DNA of 64,000 nt, taken from assembly GCF_026343335.1 (NCBI RefSeq), contig NZ_JAPELX010000001.1:2852001-2916000 (forward strand), given 5' to 3'. The notes under the pieces are model-generated. The model was not told the origin of the DNA and did not search any database. It saw only the letters and a program-made list of their open reading frames with translations. Origin of the DNA: Streptomyces sp. NBC_00078. GTDB lineage: Bacteria > Actinomycetota > Actinomycetes > Streptomycetales > Streptomycetaceae. Positions 1 to 7,412 of this stretch are shown in pieces. The first letter of the stretch is position 1. Every line of letters begins with the position of its first letter. The position numbers and the translations under genes were made by a program.

Positions 1-182
1 CGGTGGACCAACTGCGGCGAACGGTACCGGCCGCACTCTGGGACGAACTGCGCGCCGAGGGGCTGCTGCCCCCGCACGTCCCCGTCCCTGCCGCCGCGCC
101 GGTCGACGAAGCCGATCGGCCGAAGGAGAAGTCGAAGAGTCGCGAAGGTGACCGCCATGGGCATGCAGGCGAACACGGCTGA
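1..182 (+). CDS. Aldo/keto reductase, C-terminal end only (partial)
   Basis: The frame beginning at position 3 is open from the window edge to a TGA at 180-182. Its residues include VPAALWDELRAEGLLP and HVPVP, which I recognise as the usual C-terminal tail of actinobacterial aldo/keto reductases found beside fuconolactonase-type amidohydrolases in sugar catabolism loci. The catalytic part lies outside the window, so the assignment rests on the tail and on the neighbouring amidohydrolase, whose start it overlaps. The last 20 or so residues are charged and low-complexity (KEKSKSREG), suggesting a non-conserved extension. Confidence 0.5.
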   Translation, partial: VDQLRRTVPAALWDELRAEGLLPPHVPVPAAAPVDEADRPKEKSKSREGDRHGHAGEHG

Positions 183-1047
183 GGGCGTCATCGACGCACA
201 CCACCACGTGTGGGACCTCTCCGTCCGCGACCAGGACTGGATCACCGGACCGGAACTCGCCCCGCTGCGCCGCGACTTCCTACTCGCCGACCTGGCGCCC
301 GAGGCCCGGGCCTCCGGCGTCACCGCAACGGTCCTGGTCCAGACGATCGACGTGCCAGAGGAAACGCCCGAGTTCCTGGCGTTGGCCCAGGACAGCGACC
401 TGGTAGCCGGCGTCGTGGGGTGGACCGACCTGACCTCCCCGGATGTCACCCGCGCGCTCGCGGCGCTGCGGGAGAGGCCGGGTGGCGAGTACCTGATGGG
501 CATCCGACACCAGGTGCAGGGCGAGTCCGACCCTCGCTGGCTGATGCGGCCGGACGTACTGCGTGGGCTGGCCGCGGTGGCCGAGGCAGGGCTCGTGTAC
601 GACCTGGTCGTCCGGCCCCACCAGCTCGCGGCCGCGCACGAGGCCGCCCGACTGCATCCCGGCCTCACCTTCGTACTCGATCACGCGGGCAAGCCCCCCA
701 TCGCCTCGGGCGAGCTGCGGCCATGGGTGGACGCGGTGCGCCTGCTGGCCTCGCTGCCCAACACCGTCTGCAAGCTCTCCGGCATGGTGACCGAGGCCGA
801 CCGGGGCCAGTGGAGCGTGGAGGACCTCCAGCCGTACGCCGACACGGTGCTGGACGCCTTCGGACCGCGAAGGCTGATGTTCGGCTCCGACTGGCCCGTC
901 TGCCGACTGGCAGCGGATTCAGTCCGTTCAAGCAAAGTTGACGATCCGACACCCAAAAATGAACGTTTCCGCAGGTCAGAAGCCTACACAGGTGGGGCGG
1001 GTGGGACTCGAACCCACGGCCGACGGATTATGAGTCCGCTGCTCTAA
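157..1047 (+). pseudogene. Amidohydrolase 2 family (fuconolactonase-like), truncated at its 3' end
   Basis: Metal-dependent lactone hydrolase of the amidohydrolase superfamily; relatives hydrolyse sugar lactones such as L-fuconolactone. Visible are the N-terminal metal motif DAHHHVWD, a LDHAGKPP strand and the late FGSDWPVC motif with the metal-binding Asp. ATG 157 is preferred over GTG 148 because GAAGG lies 8 nt before it. Family members continue about 30 to 40 residues beyond GSDWPVC and end with a conserved helix. Here similarity stops near base 911, the sequence becomes AT-richer, and the frame then runs antisense through a tRNA to a stop at 1045-1047. I read this as a gene that lost its end through a rearrangement at the tRNA locus. 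The product may be unstable or inactive. Confidence 0.75.
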
Positions 1048-1066
1048 CCGGCTGAGCTACCGCCCC
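993..1066 (-). tRNA. tRNA-Met (anticodon CAT)
   Basis: The minus strand folds as a 74-nt cloverleaf. The acceptor pair is GGGGCGG with CCGCCCC, the D-arm begins GCTCAGCCGG, the anticodon loop is CTCATAA giving CAT, and the T-arm is GTGGG-TTCGAGT-CCCAC. The discriminator base is A and no CCA is encoded (the genome reads CCT). CAT could also be the lysidine-modified tRNA-Ile2; the strong GC acceptor stem does not settle this, and elongator Met is the commoner call for this sequence type in streptomycetes. Confidence 0.85.
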
Positions 1067-1214
1067 ATAGCGGCGTGTCGCGCACATTTGTGCGCGCCGT
1101 CTGCCGCAGCATAGCCGCTCATACGATCTCCTGCTTCGTATGGTCGACTTCGCATGCCCTTGAGGACTCCGCCGTGACCTGCACGGTTCCCAAGGACAGG
1201 ACCAGACATGAAAA

Positions 1215-1234
1215 AGGACCCCTTCGGGGGTCCT
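1215..1234 (-). terminator. Rho-independent terminator after the tRNA-Asn pair
   Basis: On the minus strand an 8-bp stem (AGGACCCC with GGGGTCCT) and a 4-nt loop is followed directly by a run of five T. It lies 12 nt beyond the 3' end of the second tRNA-Asn, so it fits termination of the tRNA-Asn transcript. Confidence 0.8.
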
Positions 1235-1245
1235 CCTTCGGCGTG

Positions 1246-1318
1246 CTCTCCCGACTGGACTCGAACCAGTAACCTGCCGGTTAACAGCCGGCTGCTCTGC
1301 CAATTGAGCTACGGAAGA
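1246..1318 (-). tRNA. tRNA-Asn (anticodon GTT), promoter-distal copy
   Basis: A 73-nt cloverleaf on the minus strand with anticodon loop CTGTTAA (GTT). The acceptor stem pairs TCTTCCG with CGGGAGA, including one G-T wobble, and the discriminator is G. The body is identical to the neighbouring copy at 1325-1397; only the acceptor stem differs. The two genes are separated by six bases and share the terminator at 1215-1234. Confidence 0.93.
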
Positions 1319-1324
1319 TCGAAG

Positions 1325-1397
1325 CTCCCCCGACTGGACTCGAACCAGTAACCTGCCGGTTAACAGCCGGCTGCTCTGCCAATTGAGCTACGGAGGA
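1325..1397 (-). tRNA. tRNA-Asn (anticodon GTT), promoter-proximal copy
   Basis: A 73-nt cloverleaf on the minus strand with anticodon GTT. The acceptor stem pairs TCCTCCG with CGGGGGA (one G-T wobble), discriminator G. The D-, anticodon and T-arms match the second copy exactly, showing a recent tandem duplication followed by acceptor-stem drift, or gene conversion limited to the body. Confidence 0.93.
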
Positions 1398-1541
1398 ATG
1401 CCTCGTTGCATCGAACGCACCCACCTGGGTATTCGCCAGGGGGCGGACGCTCGCTGCGACACATACATTAGCGCAAGCAGGGGGGTGCTCCGCCAATCGG
1501 TTCCCCCCGGCACCGACCTACACGAGGGAAGGATGGCCTCC

Positions 1542-1847
1542 ATGCGCTACAAGCTCACGTTCGTCGTCGGGCTGGCTCTGGGTTACGTGCTGGGCACACG
1601 TGCCGGGCGCGAGCGCTACGAGCAGCTGAAGAAGTCCGCACGCCAGGTCTCTCAGAACCCGGCCGTCCGCAACACCGCCGAGACGGCCGCCCAGCAGGGC
1701 CGCCAGTTCGCCGGCAAGGCGTATCACGCGGTGAGCGAGAAGGTCGGCGACCGCGTCCCCGACTCGGTGACCCAGCGAGTCCGTTCCCTGCGGGACCGCA
1801 ACACCAACGGCACCGCAGGGGACGACTGGGGCACCACCAATACCTAG
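1542..1847 (+). CDS. YtxH-domain small membrane-associated protein
   Basis: A 101-residue protein beginning MRYKLTFVVGLALGYVLGTRAGRERY, that is one short N-terminal hydrophobic segment with a GxxxG-like stretch followed by a basic amphipathic helix. This is the usual signature of YtxH-domain proteins, which are abundant in streptomycetes and have no firmly known role, though some relatives are stress-induced. The rest is hydrophilic and Gln/Arg rich. ATG 1542 has GGAAGG 9 nt upstream; ATG 1533 would sit on the ribosome site itself. It stands alone between the tRNAs and the FGGY kinase. Confidence 0.7.
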   Translation: MRYKLTFVVGLALGYVLGTRAGRERYEQLKKSARQVSQNPAVRNTAETAAQQGRQFAGKAYHAVSEKVGDRVPDSVTQRVRSLRDRNTNGTAGDDWGTTNT

Positions 1848-1918
1848 GTCCACGGCGCCGCGGGCCCCGGCGGACCGGCACCCGCCGGTCGGCAGACGCC
1901 CCCACGGCGCACCGGCCA

Positions 1919-1931
1919 TAGAATTTTCGCC
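1919..1931 (+). promoter_or_regulatory. Possible leaderless promoter of the FGGY kinase
   Basis: TAGAAT at 1919-1924 matches the streptomycete -10 consensus and is followed by 7 nt and then the ATG at 1932. No Shine-Dalgarno sequence is present between them, so the transcript may start at the A of the start codon. No convincing -35 hexamer is visible 17 to 18 nt upstream, which limits confidence. Confidence 0.35.
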
Positions 1932-3374
1932 ATGGGGATAGTCGCCGGGTTGGACAGTGCGCCCGATTTCACTCGCATCGTCGTCTGCGACACGGACACA
2001 GGTGCCGTGCTCAGGCAGGGGTATGCGCCGCATCCGGTGGACGGAGATCGGCCCGCCGACGTCGACCCGCAGGCCTGGTTGCTGTCCCTCGGTGAAGCGG
2101 CCGGCGGTGGACTTCTCGAAGGCGTGCAGGCCATCGGCGTGTCGGCGCAGCAGAACGCGGTCGTGCCGCTCGACTCCCAGGGCGGCACCGTACGGCCCGC
2201 GATGGTCGGTGGTGACAAGCGCGCTCAGGTGGCGGCGGCCGATCTGATCGACGCGCTCGGCGGGCGCGAGGCGTGGGCGCAGGCGGTGGGGTGCGTACCG
2301 CAGGCCGCGCAGCCGGTGACCAAACTGCGCTGGCTGGCTAAGAACGAACCTGATGCCGCCCTGCGCACGGCGATGCTCATGCAGGCCCACGACTGGCTGG
2401 TGTGGCAGCTGCTGGGGAGACCGGTGAGAAGGACCACCGACCGGGGCGGGGCCTCCGGCACCGGCTACTGGTCGGCGGCCACCGGCAACTACCGGTCCGA
2501 TCTCGTCGAGCTGGCGCTCGGTCACCAGGCCATGCTGCCCGAGGTGATCGGCCCGTCCGACCCGGCCGGTACGACCCCGGAGGGGCTGCTGATCTCCTCC
2601 GGGACCGGTGAGACCATGGCCGCCGCCTTCGGTCTGGGGATCGGGCTCGGAGATGCCGTGGTGTCCCTCGGGGCCTCCGGTTCCGTGATGGCCGTGCACC
2701 GCGAGGCCCTGGTCGACAACACCGGGATGATCACCTCCCTGGCCGACGCGACCGGCATGCACCTGCCCGTCGTCACCACGCTGAACGCCGTGCGGACCCT
2801 GCGCGGAACCGCCGAACTGCTCGGGCTGCCCGATCTGGAGAGCCTGTCCGAGCTGGCGATGAAGTCGACGCCCGGCGCGCACGGGCTCGTCATGCTGCCG
2901 TATCTGGAGGGTGAGCGGACGCCGAACCTGCCGCACACCGCGGGCTCGATCGCGGGGCTGCGGCGGGAGTCGATGAAGGCCGAGCACCTGGCCCGGGCGG
3001 CGTTCGAGGGCATGCTGTGCGGGCTCGCGGACGCGCTGGACGTGCTGCGCGGCCGGGGTGTCGAGGTGCGGCGGGTCTTCCTGCTGGGGGCGGCCGCCGA
3101 ACTGACCGCGGTGCAGGCTGCGGCGCCCATGCTGTTCGGGGCGCAGGTCGTCGTACCGCAGCCCGCGGACTACGCGGCGATCGGTGCCGCCCGGCAGGCC
3201 GCCTGGGCGCTCGGCGTGTCGCAGGGCACGCTCGACCCGCGCACTCCGCCGGCCTGGCAGGGCGCGTCCGCCCAGATGCTGGAGCCCGGCGACGACCTGG
3301 CGGTCGGACAGGCGGTGCGGCAGCAGTTCGTCTCGGTGAGGGAACAGACACATCCCGGCGCGTTCCGCCCGTAA
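1932..3374 (+). CDS. FGGY-family carbohydrate kinase (xylulokinase-like)
   Basis: A 480-residue sugar kinase of the ASKHA fold, expected to phosphorylate a pentulose or related polyol with ATP in the cytoplasm. The N-terminal domain opens with VAGLDSAPDFTRIVVCD, the place of the phosphate-1 loop, and has GVSAQQNAVVPLD. The C-terminal domain has SLGASGSVMAV, the phosphate-2 loop position, then LPYLEGERTPNLP, the FGGY_C signature typical of xylulokinases, and an adenosine motif LLGAAAELTAVQ. The length fits xylulokinases, although the usual GTSSTK motif near the N-terminus is degenerate (SAPDFT), so the substrate is uncertain. It is monocistronic by position; a possible leaderless promoter lies directly upstream. 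Confidence 0.82.
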   Translation: MGIVAGLDSAPDFTRIVVCDTDTGAVLRQGYAPHPVDGDRPADVDPQAWLLSLGEAAGGGLLEGVQAIGVSAQQNAVVPLDSQGGTVRPAMVGGDKRAQVAAADLIDALGGREAWAQAVGCVPQAAQPVTKLRWLAKNEPDAALRTAMLMQAHDWLVWQLLGRPVRRTTDRGGASGTGYWSAATGNYRSDLVELALGHQAMLPEVIGPSDPAGTTPEGLLISSGTGETMAAAFGLGIGLGDAVVSLGASGSVMAVHREALVDNTGMITSLADATGMHLPVVTTLNAVRTLRGTAELLGLPDLESLSELAMKSTPGAHGLVMLPYLEGERTPNLPHTAGSIAGLRRESMKAEHLARAAFEGMLCGLADALDVLRGRGVEVRRVFLLGAAAELTAVQAAAPMLFGAQVVVPQPADYAAIGAARQAAWALGVSQGTLDPRTPPAWQGASAQMLEPGDDLAVGQAVRQQFVSVREQTHPGAFRP

Positions 3375-3392
3375 GGCGGTACCGCGTTTTTT
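3365..3392 (+). terminator. Weak hairpin plus T-run after the FGGY kinase
   Basis: CCGCC and GGCGG flank the kinase stop codon, an overlapping palindrome GCGGTACCGC follows, and then comes a run of six T at 3387-3392. The stem is short, so termination may be partial. Confidence 0.35.
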
Positions 3393-3583
3393 CGGGGGGA
3401 CAACCCCCGGATCAGCGGCAGAAGGGCAGGTCAGCCGGGGTGGCCGGCGCGGACCCCCCGAGGTGAGCCCGAGTGGGGCGCACTGCTGTCGGCTTAATCG
3501 GTTGAGGTAACACGGGTGGAGTGTCCGACGATAGGAGCCTGGGGCATCAAGCCCGCCCCACCGCCGACTCCGAGAGACGTAGC

Positions 3584-5317
3584 GTGCTCATACGACTTCT
3601 GCGGACCTACCTCAGGCCCTACAGGAAACCCATCGCCCTGCTGGTGCTGCTGCAGTTCCTGCAGACCTGCGCCACCCTCTATCTGCCCACTCTGAACGCC
3701 CACATCATCGACCAAGGCGTCGTGAAGGGTGACACCGGCTACATCCTCTCCTTCGGCGCCCTGATGATCGGTATCTCGCTGGTCCAGGTCGTGTGCAACA
3801 TCGGTGCCGTGTACTACGGCGCCCGCACCGCCTCCGCACTCGGCCGGGACCTGCGCGCGTCCGTGTTCGACCGGGTGCAGTCCTTCTCCGCGCGGGAGGT
3901 CGGTCATTTCGGCGCGCCCTCGCTGATCACCCGTACGACCAATGACGTGCAGCAGGTCCAGATGCTGGCCCTGATGACGTTCACGCTGATGGTGTCGGCG
4001 CCGATCATGTGCGTGGGCGGCATCGTGCTGGCGCTCGGCCTGGATGTGCCGCTGTCCGGTGTGCTGATCGCCGTGGTCCCGACGCTGGGCATCTGCGTGA
4101 CGCTGATCGTGCGGAAGCTGCGGCCGCTGTTCAGGTCCATGCAGGTGCGCCTGGACACGGTCAACCGGGTCCTGCGCGAGCAGATCACCGGCAACCGTGT
4201 GATCAGGGCGTTCGTGCGGGACGAGTACGAGAAGGACCGGTTCGGCAAGTCCAACGCCGACCTCACCGAGATGCAGCTGAAGACCGGCAACCTGCTCGCG
4301 CTGATGTTCCCGGTGGTCATGACCACGGTGAACCTGTCGTCGATCGCGGTGGTGTGGTTCGGCGCCCACCGGATCGACAGCGGCGGGATGCAGATCGGCG
4401 ACCTGACCGCGTTTCTCGCCTACCTCATGCAGATCGTCATGTCCGTGATGATGGCCACCTTCATGTTCATGATGGTGCCGCGCGCGGAGGTGTGTGCCGA
4501 GCGGATCGAGGAGGTGCTCGGGACGTCCTCCAGCGTGGTGCCGCCGGTGGCCCCGGTCACCGAGCTGCGCCGGCACGGCCATCTGGAGATCCGGGGTGCC
4601 GGGTTCCGCTATCCCGGTGCCGAGGAGCCCGTGCTCAAGGGGATCGACCTGGTGGCGCAGCCCGGCGAGGTGACCGCCGTCATCGGCTCGACGGGCAGTG
4701 GCAAGTCGACGCTGATGGGGCTCGTCCCGCGCCTGTTCGACGCCACCGACGGCGAGGTGCTCGTCGACGGCACGAACGTGGCGTCCCTCGAACCGGCGCT
4801 GCTGGCGAAGACGGTCGGGCTGGTGCCGCAGAAGCCCTACCTGTTCGCGGGGACGGTCGCGACCAACCTGCGCTACGGCAACCCGGACGCCACGGACGAG
4901 GAGCTGTGGCACGCGCTGGAGGTGGCGCAGGCCAAGGACTTCGTGCAGAAACTCGAAGCCGGGCTCAACGCCCCCATCTCGCAGGGCGGCACGAACGTCT
5001 CCGGCGGTCAGCGGCAGCGGCTCGCCATCGCCCGGACGCTGGTGCAGCGCCCGGAGATCTACCTCTTCGACGACTCCTTCTCCGCGCTGGACTACGCCAC
5101 CGACGCGGCGCTGCGTGCGGCGCTCGCCCAGGAGACCGCGGAAGCGACCGTCGTGATCGTCGCCCAGCGGGTGGCGACCATCCGGGAGGCGGACCGGATC
5201 GTCGTCCTCGACGAGGGACGTGTCGTCGGGACCGGCCGCCATCACGAGCTGATGGCGGGCAACGAGACCTACCGGGAGATCGTGCTCTCCCAACTGACGG
5301 AAGCGGAGGCTGCCTGA
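3584..5317 (+). CDS. ABC exporter subunit with degenerate ATP site (heterodimer half A)
   Basis: A fused membrane-ATPase half-transporter of about 577 residues that would pair with the next gene to export a drug or lipid. Six membrane segments occupy about residues 15 to 300, followed by the ATPase domain with Walker A GSTGSGKST, Q-loop VPQKP, signature NVSGGQRQR and Walker B IYLFDDSFSALD. The catalytic Glu after Walker B is replaced by Asp, the hallmark of the degenerate site in heterodimeric exporters such as TM287/288. The switch position reads AQR rather than AHR, again as in degenerate halves. GTG 3584 (VLIRLLRTYLRPYRK) has GAGAGA upstream; the frame is open to GTG 3521, which I consider too long. 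It overlaps its partner by one base. Confidence 0.88.
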   Translation: MLIRLLRTYLRPYRKPIALLVLLQFLQTCATLYLPTLNAHIIDQGVVKGDTGYILSFGALMIGISLVQVVCNIGAVYYGARTASALGRDLRASVFDRVQSFSAREVGHFGAPSLITRTTNDVQQVQMLALMTFTLMVSAPIMCVGGIVLALGLDVPLSGVLIAVVPTLGICVTLIVRKLRPLFRSMQVRLDTVNRVLREQITGNRVIRAFVRDEYEKDRFGKSNADLTEMQLKTGNLLALMFPVVMTTVNLSSIAVVWFGAHRIDSGGMQIGDLTAFLAYLMQIVMSVMMATFMFMMVPRAEVCAERIEEVLGTSSSVVPPVAPVTELRRHGHLEIRGAGFRYPGAEEPVLKGIDLVAQPGEVTAVIGSTGSGKSTLMGLVPRLFDATDGEVLVDGTNVASLEPALLAKTVGLVPQKPYLFAGTVATNLRYGNPDATDEELWHALEVAQAKDFVQKLEAGLNAPISQGGTNVSGGQRQRLAIARTLVQRPEIYLFDDSFSALDYATDAALRAALAQETAEATVVIVAQRVATIREADRIVVLDEGRVVGTGRHHELMAGNETYREIVLSQLTEAEAA

Positions 5318-7248
5318 TGGCCGGGCCGATGGCACGGATGATGGGCCAGGGCGGTGGCCCCGACAGCCGTTCGATGGACTTCAAGGTGTCGGGCAAACGC
5401 CTGATCGCCCGGTTCAAACCGGAACGTCTCACGATCTACGCGCTGCTGGTCTGCGTGGTCGTGAGCGTCGGCCTGAACGTGATCGGGCCGAAGATCCTCG
5501 GCAAGGCCACCGACCTGGTCTTCTCCGGCATCATCGGGCGGCAGATGCCGGCCGGGGCCACGAAGGAGCAGGTCCTCGCCTCCATGCGGGAGCGGGGCCA
5601 GGGCCAGGTCGCCGACATGCTGCGCAGCACCGACTTCACGCCGGGCAAGGGCATCGACTTCGGCGCGGTGGGGAACGTCCTGCTGCTCGCGGTGTGTACG
5701 TTCCTCGTCGCCGGTCTGCTGATGGCGGTGGCGACCCGACTCGTGAACCGGGCCGTCAACCGGACCATGTACCGGATGCGCGAGGACGTACAGGCGAAGC
5801 TGTCGCGGCTGCCGCTGTCGTACTTCGACAAGCGTCAGCGCGGTGAGGTGCTGTCCCGGGCCACGAACGACATCGACAACATCGGTCAGACGCTGCAGCA
5901 GTCGATGGGCCAGCTCATCAACTCGGTGCTGACCATCATCGGCGTGCTCGCGGTGATGTTCTGGGTGTCCTGGCTGCTGGCGCTGGTCGCGCTGGTCACG
6001 GTGCCGCTGTCGTTCGTCGTCGCCACACGCGTCGGCAAGCGCTCGCAGCCGCACTTCGTGCAGCAGTGGCGCTCGACCGGCAAGCTGAACGCCCACATCG
6101 AGGAGATGTACACCGGCCACACGCTGGTGAAGGTGTTCGGGCGGCAGGAGGAGTCGGCGCAGCAGTTCGCCGAGCAGAACGACGCGCTGTACGAGGCCGG
6201 GTTCAAGGCGCAGTTCAACAGCGGGGTCATGCAGCCCCTGATGATGTTCGTGTCGAACCTCAACTACGTGCTGGTGGCGGTCGTCGGTGGACTGCGGGTC
6301 GCGTCCGGCGCGCTGTCGATCGGTGACGTACAGGCCTTCATCCAGTACTCGCGGCAGTTCTCGATGCCGCTGACGCAGGTCGCCTCGATGGCGAACCTGG
6401 TGCAGTCGGGCGTCGCCTCGGCGGAGCGGATCTTCGAACTCCTGGACGCGGAGGAGCAGGAGGCGGATCCGGTGCGCGGCGCGCGGCCCGAGGAGCTGCG
6501 GGGGCTGGTGGAGCTGGAGAACATCTCCTTCCGCTACGACCCCGACAAGCCGCTGATCGAGAACCTGTCCCTGAAGGCGGAACCCGGGCACACCGTCGCT
6601 ATCGTCGGCCCGACGGGAGCCGGCAAGACCACGCTGGTCAATCTGCTCATGCGGTTCTACGACGTGTCCGGCGGGCGTATCACTCTCGACGGCGTCGACA
6701 TCGCGACCATGTCCCGGGACGAGCTGCGGGCCGGGATCGGCATGGTGCTGCAGGACACCTGGCTGTTCGGCGGCACGATCGCGGAGAACATCGCGTACGG
6801 CGCCTCGCGGGACGTCACGCCGGGCGAGATCGAGGAGGCGGCGCGGGCCGCGCACGCCGACCGGTTCGTGCGCACCCTTCCCGACGGCTACGACACCGTG
6901 ATCGACGACGAGGGCTCGGGTGTCAGTGCCGGTGAGAAGCAGCTCATCACCATCGCGCGGGCGTTCCTGTCGGACCCGACGATCCTGGTGCTCGACGAGG
7001 CGACGAGTTCGGTGGACACCCGCACCGAGGTGCTGATCCAGAAGGCGATGGCGAAGCTGGCCCACGGCAGGACGTCGTTCGTGATCGCGCACCGGCTGTC
7101 GACCATCCGGGACGCGGACACGATCCTCGTCATGGAGAACGGGTCGATCGTGGAACAGGGCGCCCACACGGACCTGTTGGCGGCCGACGGGGCGTACGGG
7201 CGGCTGTACAAGGCGCAGTTCGCCCAGGCGGTGGCCGAAGTCGACTAG
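5317..7248 (+). CDS. ABC exporter subunit with competent Walker B (heterodimer half B)
   Basis: A 643-residue half-transporter. A Met/Gly-rich tail precedes six membrane segments (about residues 35 to 330), with an extra loop of about 45 residues between the first two (SGIIGRQMPAGATKEQ onward). The ATPase domain has Walker A GPTGAGKTT, Walker B ILVLDEATSSVD with the catalytic Glu, and the switch His in IAHRLS. Its signature is SAGEKQ instead of LSGGQ. Because each ATP site combines Walker motifs of one subunit with the signature of the other, the weak signature here faces the Asp-substituted Walker B of half A, so one site of the dimer should be slow. The start ATG overlaps the upstream stop (TGATG) and GGAGG is inside the end of half A. 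The stop TAG coincides with the edge of a MITE-like repeat. Confidence 0.9.
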   Translation: MAGPMARMMGQGGGPDSRSMDFKVSGKRLIARFKPERLTIYALLVCVVVSVGLNVIGPKILGKATDLVFSGIIGRQMPAGATKEQVLASMRERGQGQVADMLRSTDFTPGKGIDFGAVGNVLLLAVCTFLVAGLLMAVATRLVNRAVNRTMYRMREDVQAKLSRLPLSYFDKRQRGEVLSRATNDIDNIGQTLQQSMGQLINSVLTIIGVLAVMFWVSWLLALVALVTVPLSFVVATRVGKRSQPHFVQQWRSTGKLNAHIEEMYTGHTLVKVFGRQEESAQQFAEQNDALYEAGFKAQFNSGVMQPLMMFVSNLNYVLVAVVGGLRVASGALSIGDVQAFIQYSRQFSMPLTQVASMANLVQSGVASAERIFELLDAEEQEADPVRGARPEELRGLVELENISFRYDPDKPLIENLSLKAEPGHTVAIVGPTGAGKTTLVNLLMRFYDVSGGRITLDGVDIATMSRDELRAGIGMVLQDTWLFGGTIAENIAYGASRDVTPGEIEEAARAAHADRFVRTLPDGYDTVIDDEGSGVSAGEKQLITIARAFLSDPTILVLDEATSSVDTRTEVLIQKAMAKLAHGRTSFVIAHRLSTIRDADTILVMENGSIVEQGAHTDLLAADGAYGRLYKAQFAQAVAEVD

Positions 7249-7355
7249 TGCCCCATCAGGCAACGTATGCCCGTAAAGGAGCGGCGTCCGGTGCGTGCTC
7301 TCGGCGTGGAGCGTGCCGGGCGTCGCGACGGGGCGAACGTTGCTTGTCGGGACAC
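7249..7355 (+). mobile_element. MITE-like element, short copy (about 107 bp)
   Basis: Starts immediately after the stop codon of the ABC exporter gene (CTAG then TGCCCC). About 45 bp (7263-7307) match, in inverted orientation, the right end of the element at 8963-9173, and 7314-7341 matches its left end. The ends are imperfect inverted repeats: TGCCCCATCAGGCAACGT at the left, and the complement of the right end reads TGTCCCGACAAGCAACGTT. Compared with the long copy about 110 internal bases are missing. No open frame is present, so it could only move with help of a transposase from elsewhere. Confidence 0.7.
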
Positions 7356-7380
7356 TGGGTGCCGCGACAGCTGATCCCAG

Positions 7381-7409
7381 GGGGCCGCTCGCCGCGTGTG
7401 AGCGGCCCC
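7381..7409. terminator. Bidirectional terminator between the ABC exporter and hrdA
   Basis: A 10-bp perfect stem (GGGGCCGCTC with GAGCGGCCCC) with a 9-nt loop sits between the two convergent genes, three bases past the hrdA stop codon. There is no strong T-run on either side, as is usual for high-GC actinomycetes. Confidence 0.7.
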
Positions 7410-7412
7410 TGC

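Noticed and set aside
210..941. A 243-codon Arg/Pro-rich frame overlapping the amidohydrolase
   Set aside because: It is a frame-shifted shadow of the amidohydrolase coding sequence with no recognisable motif.
993..1066. tRNA-Ile2 (lysidine CAT)
   Set aside because: Cannot be excluded from sequence alone, but elongator Met is the commoner assignment for this sequence type; recorded as Met with the caveat.
880..1400. Integrated element or prophage at the tRNA cluster
   Set aside because: No integrase, excisionase, replication gene or duplicated tRNA end is present; only the truncated neighbour hints at a past event.
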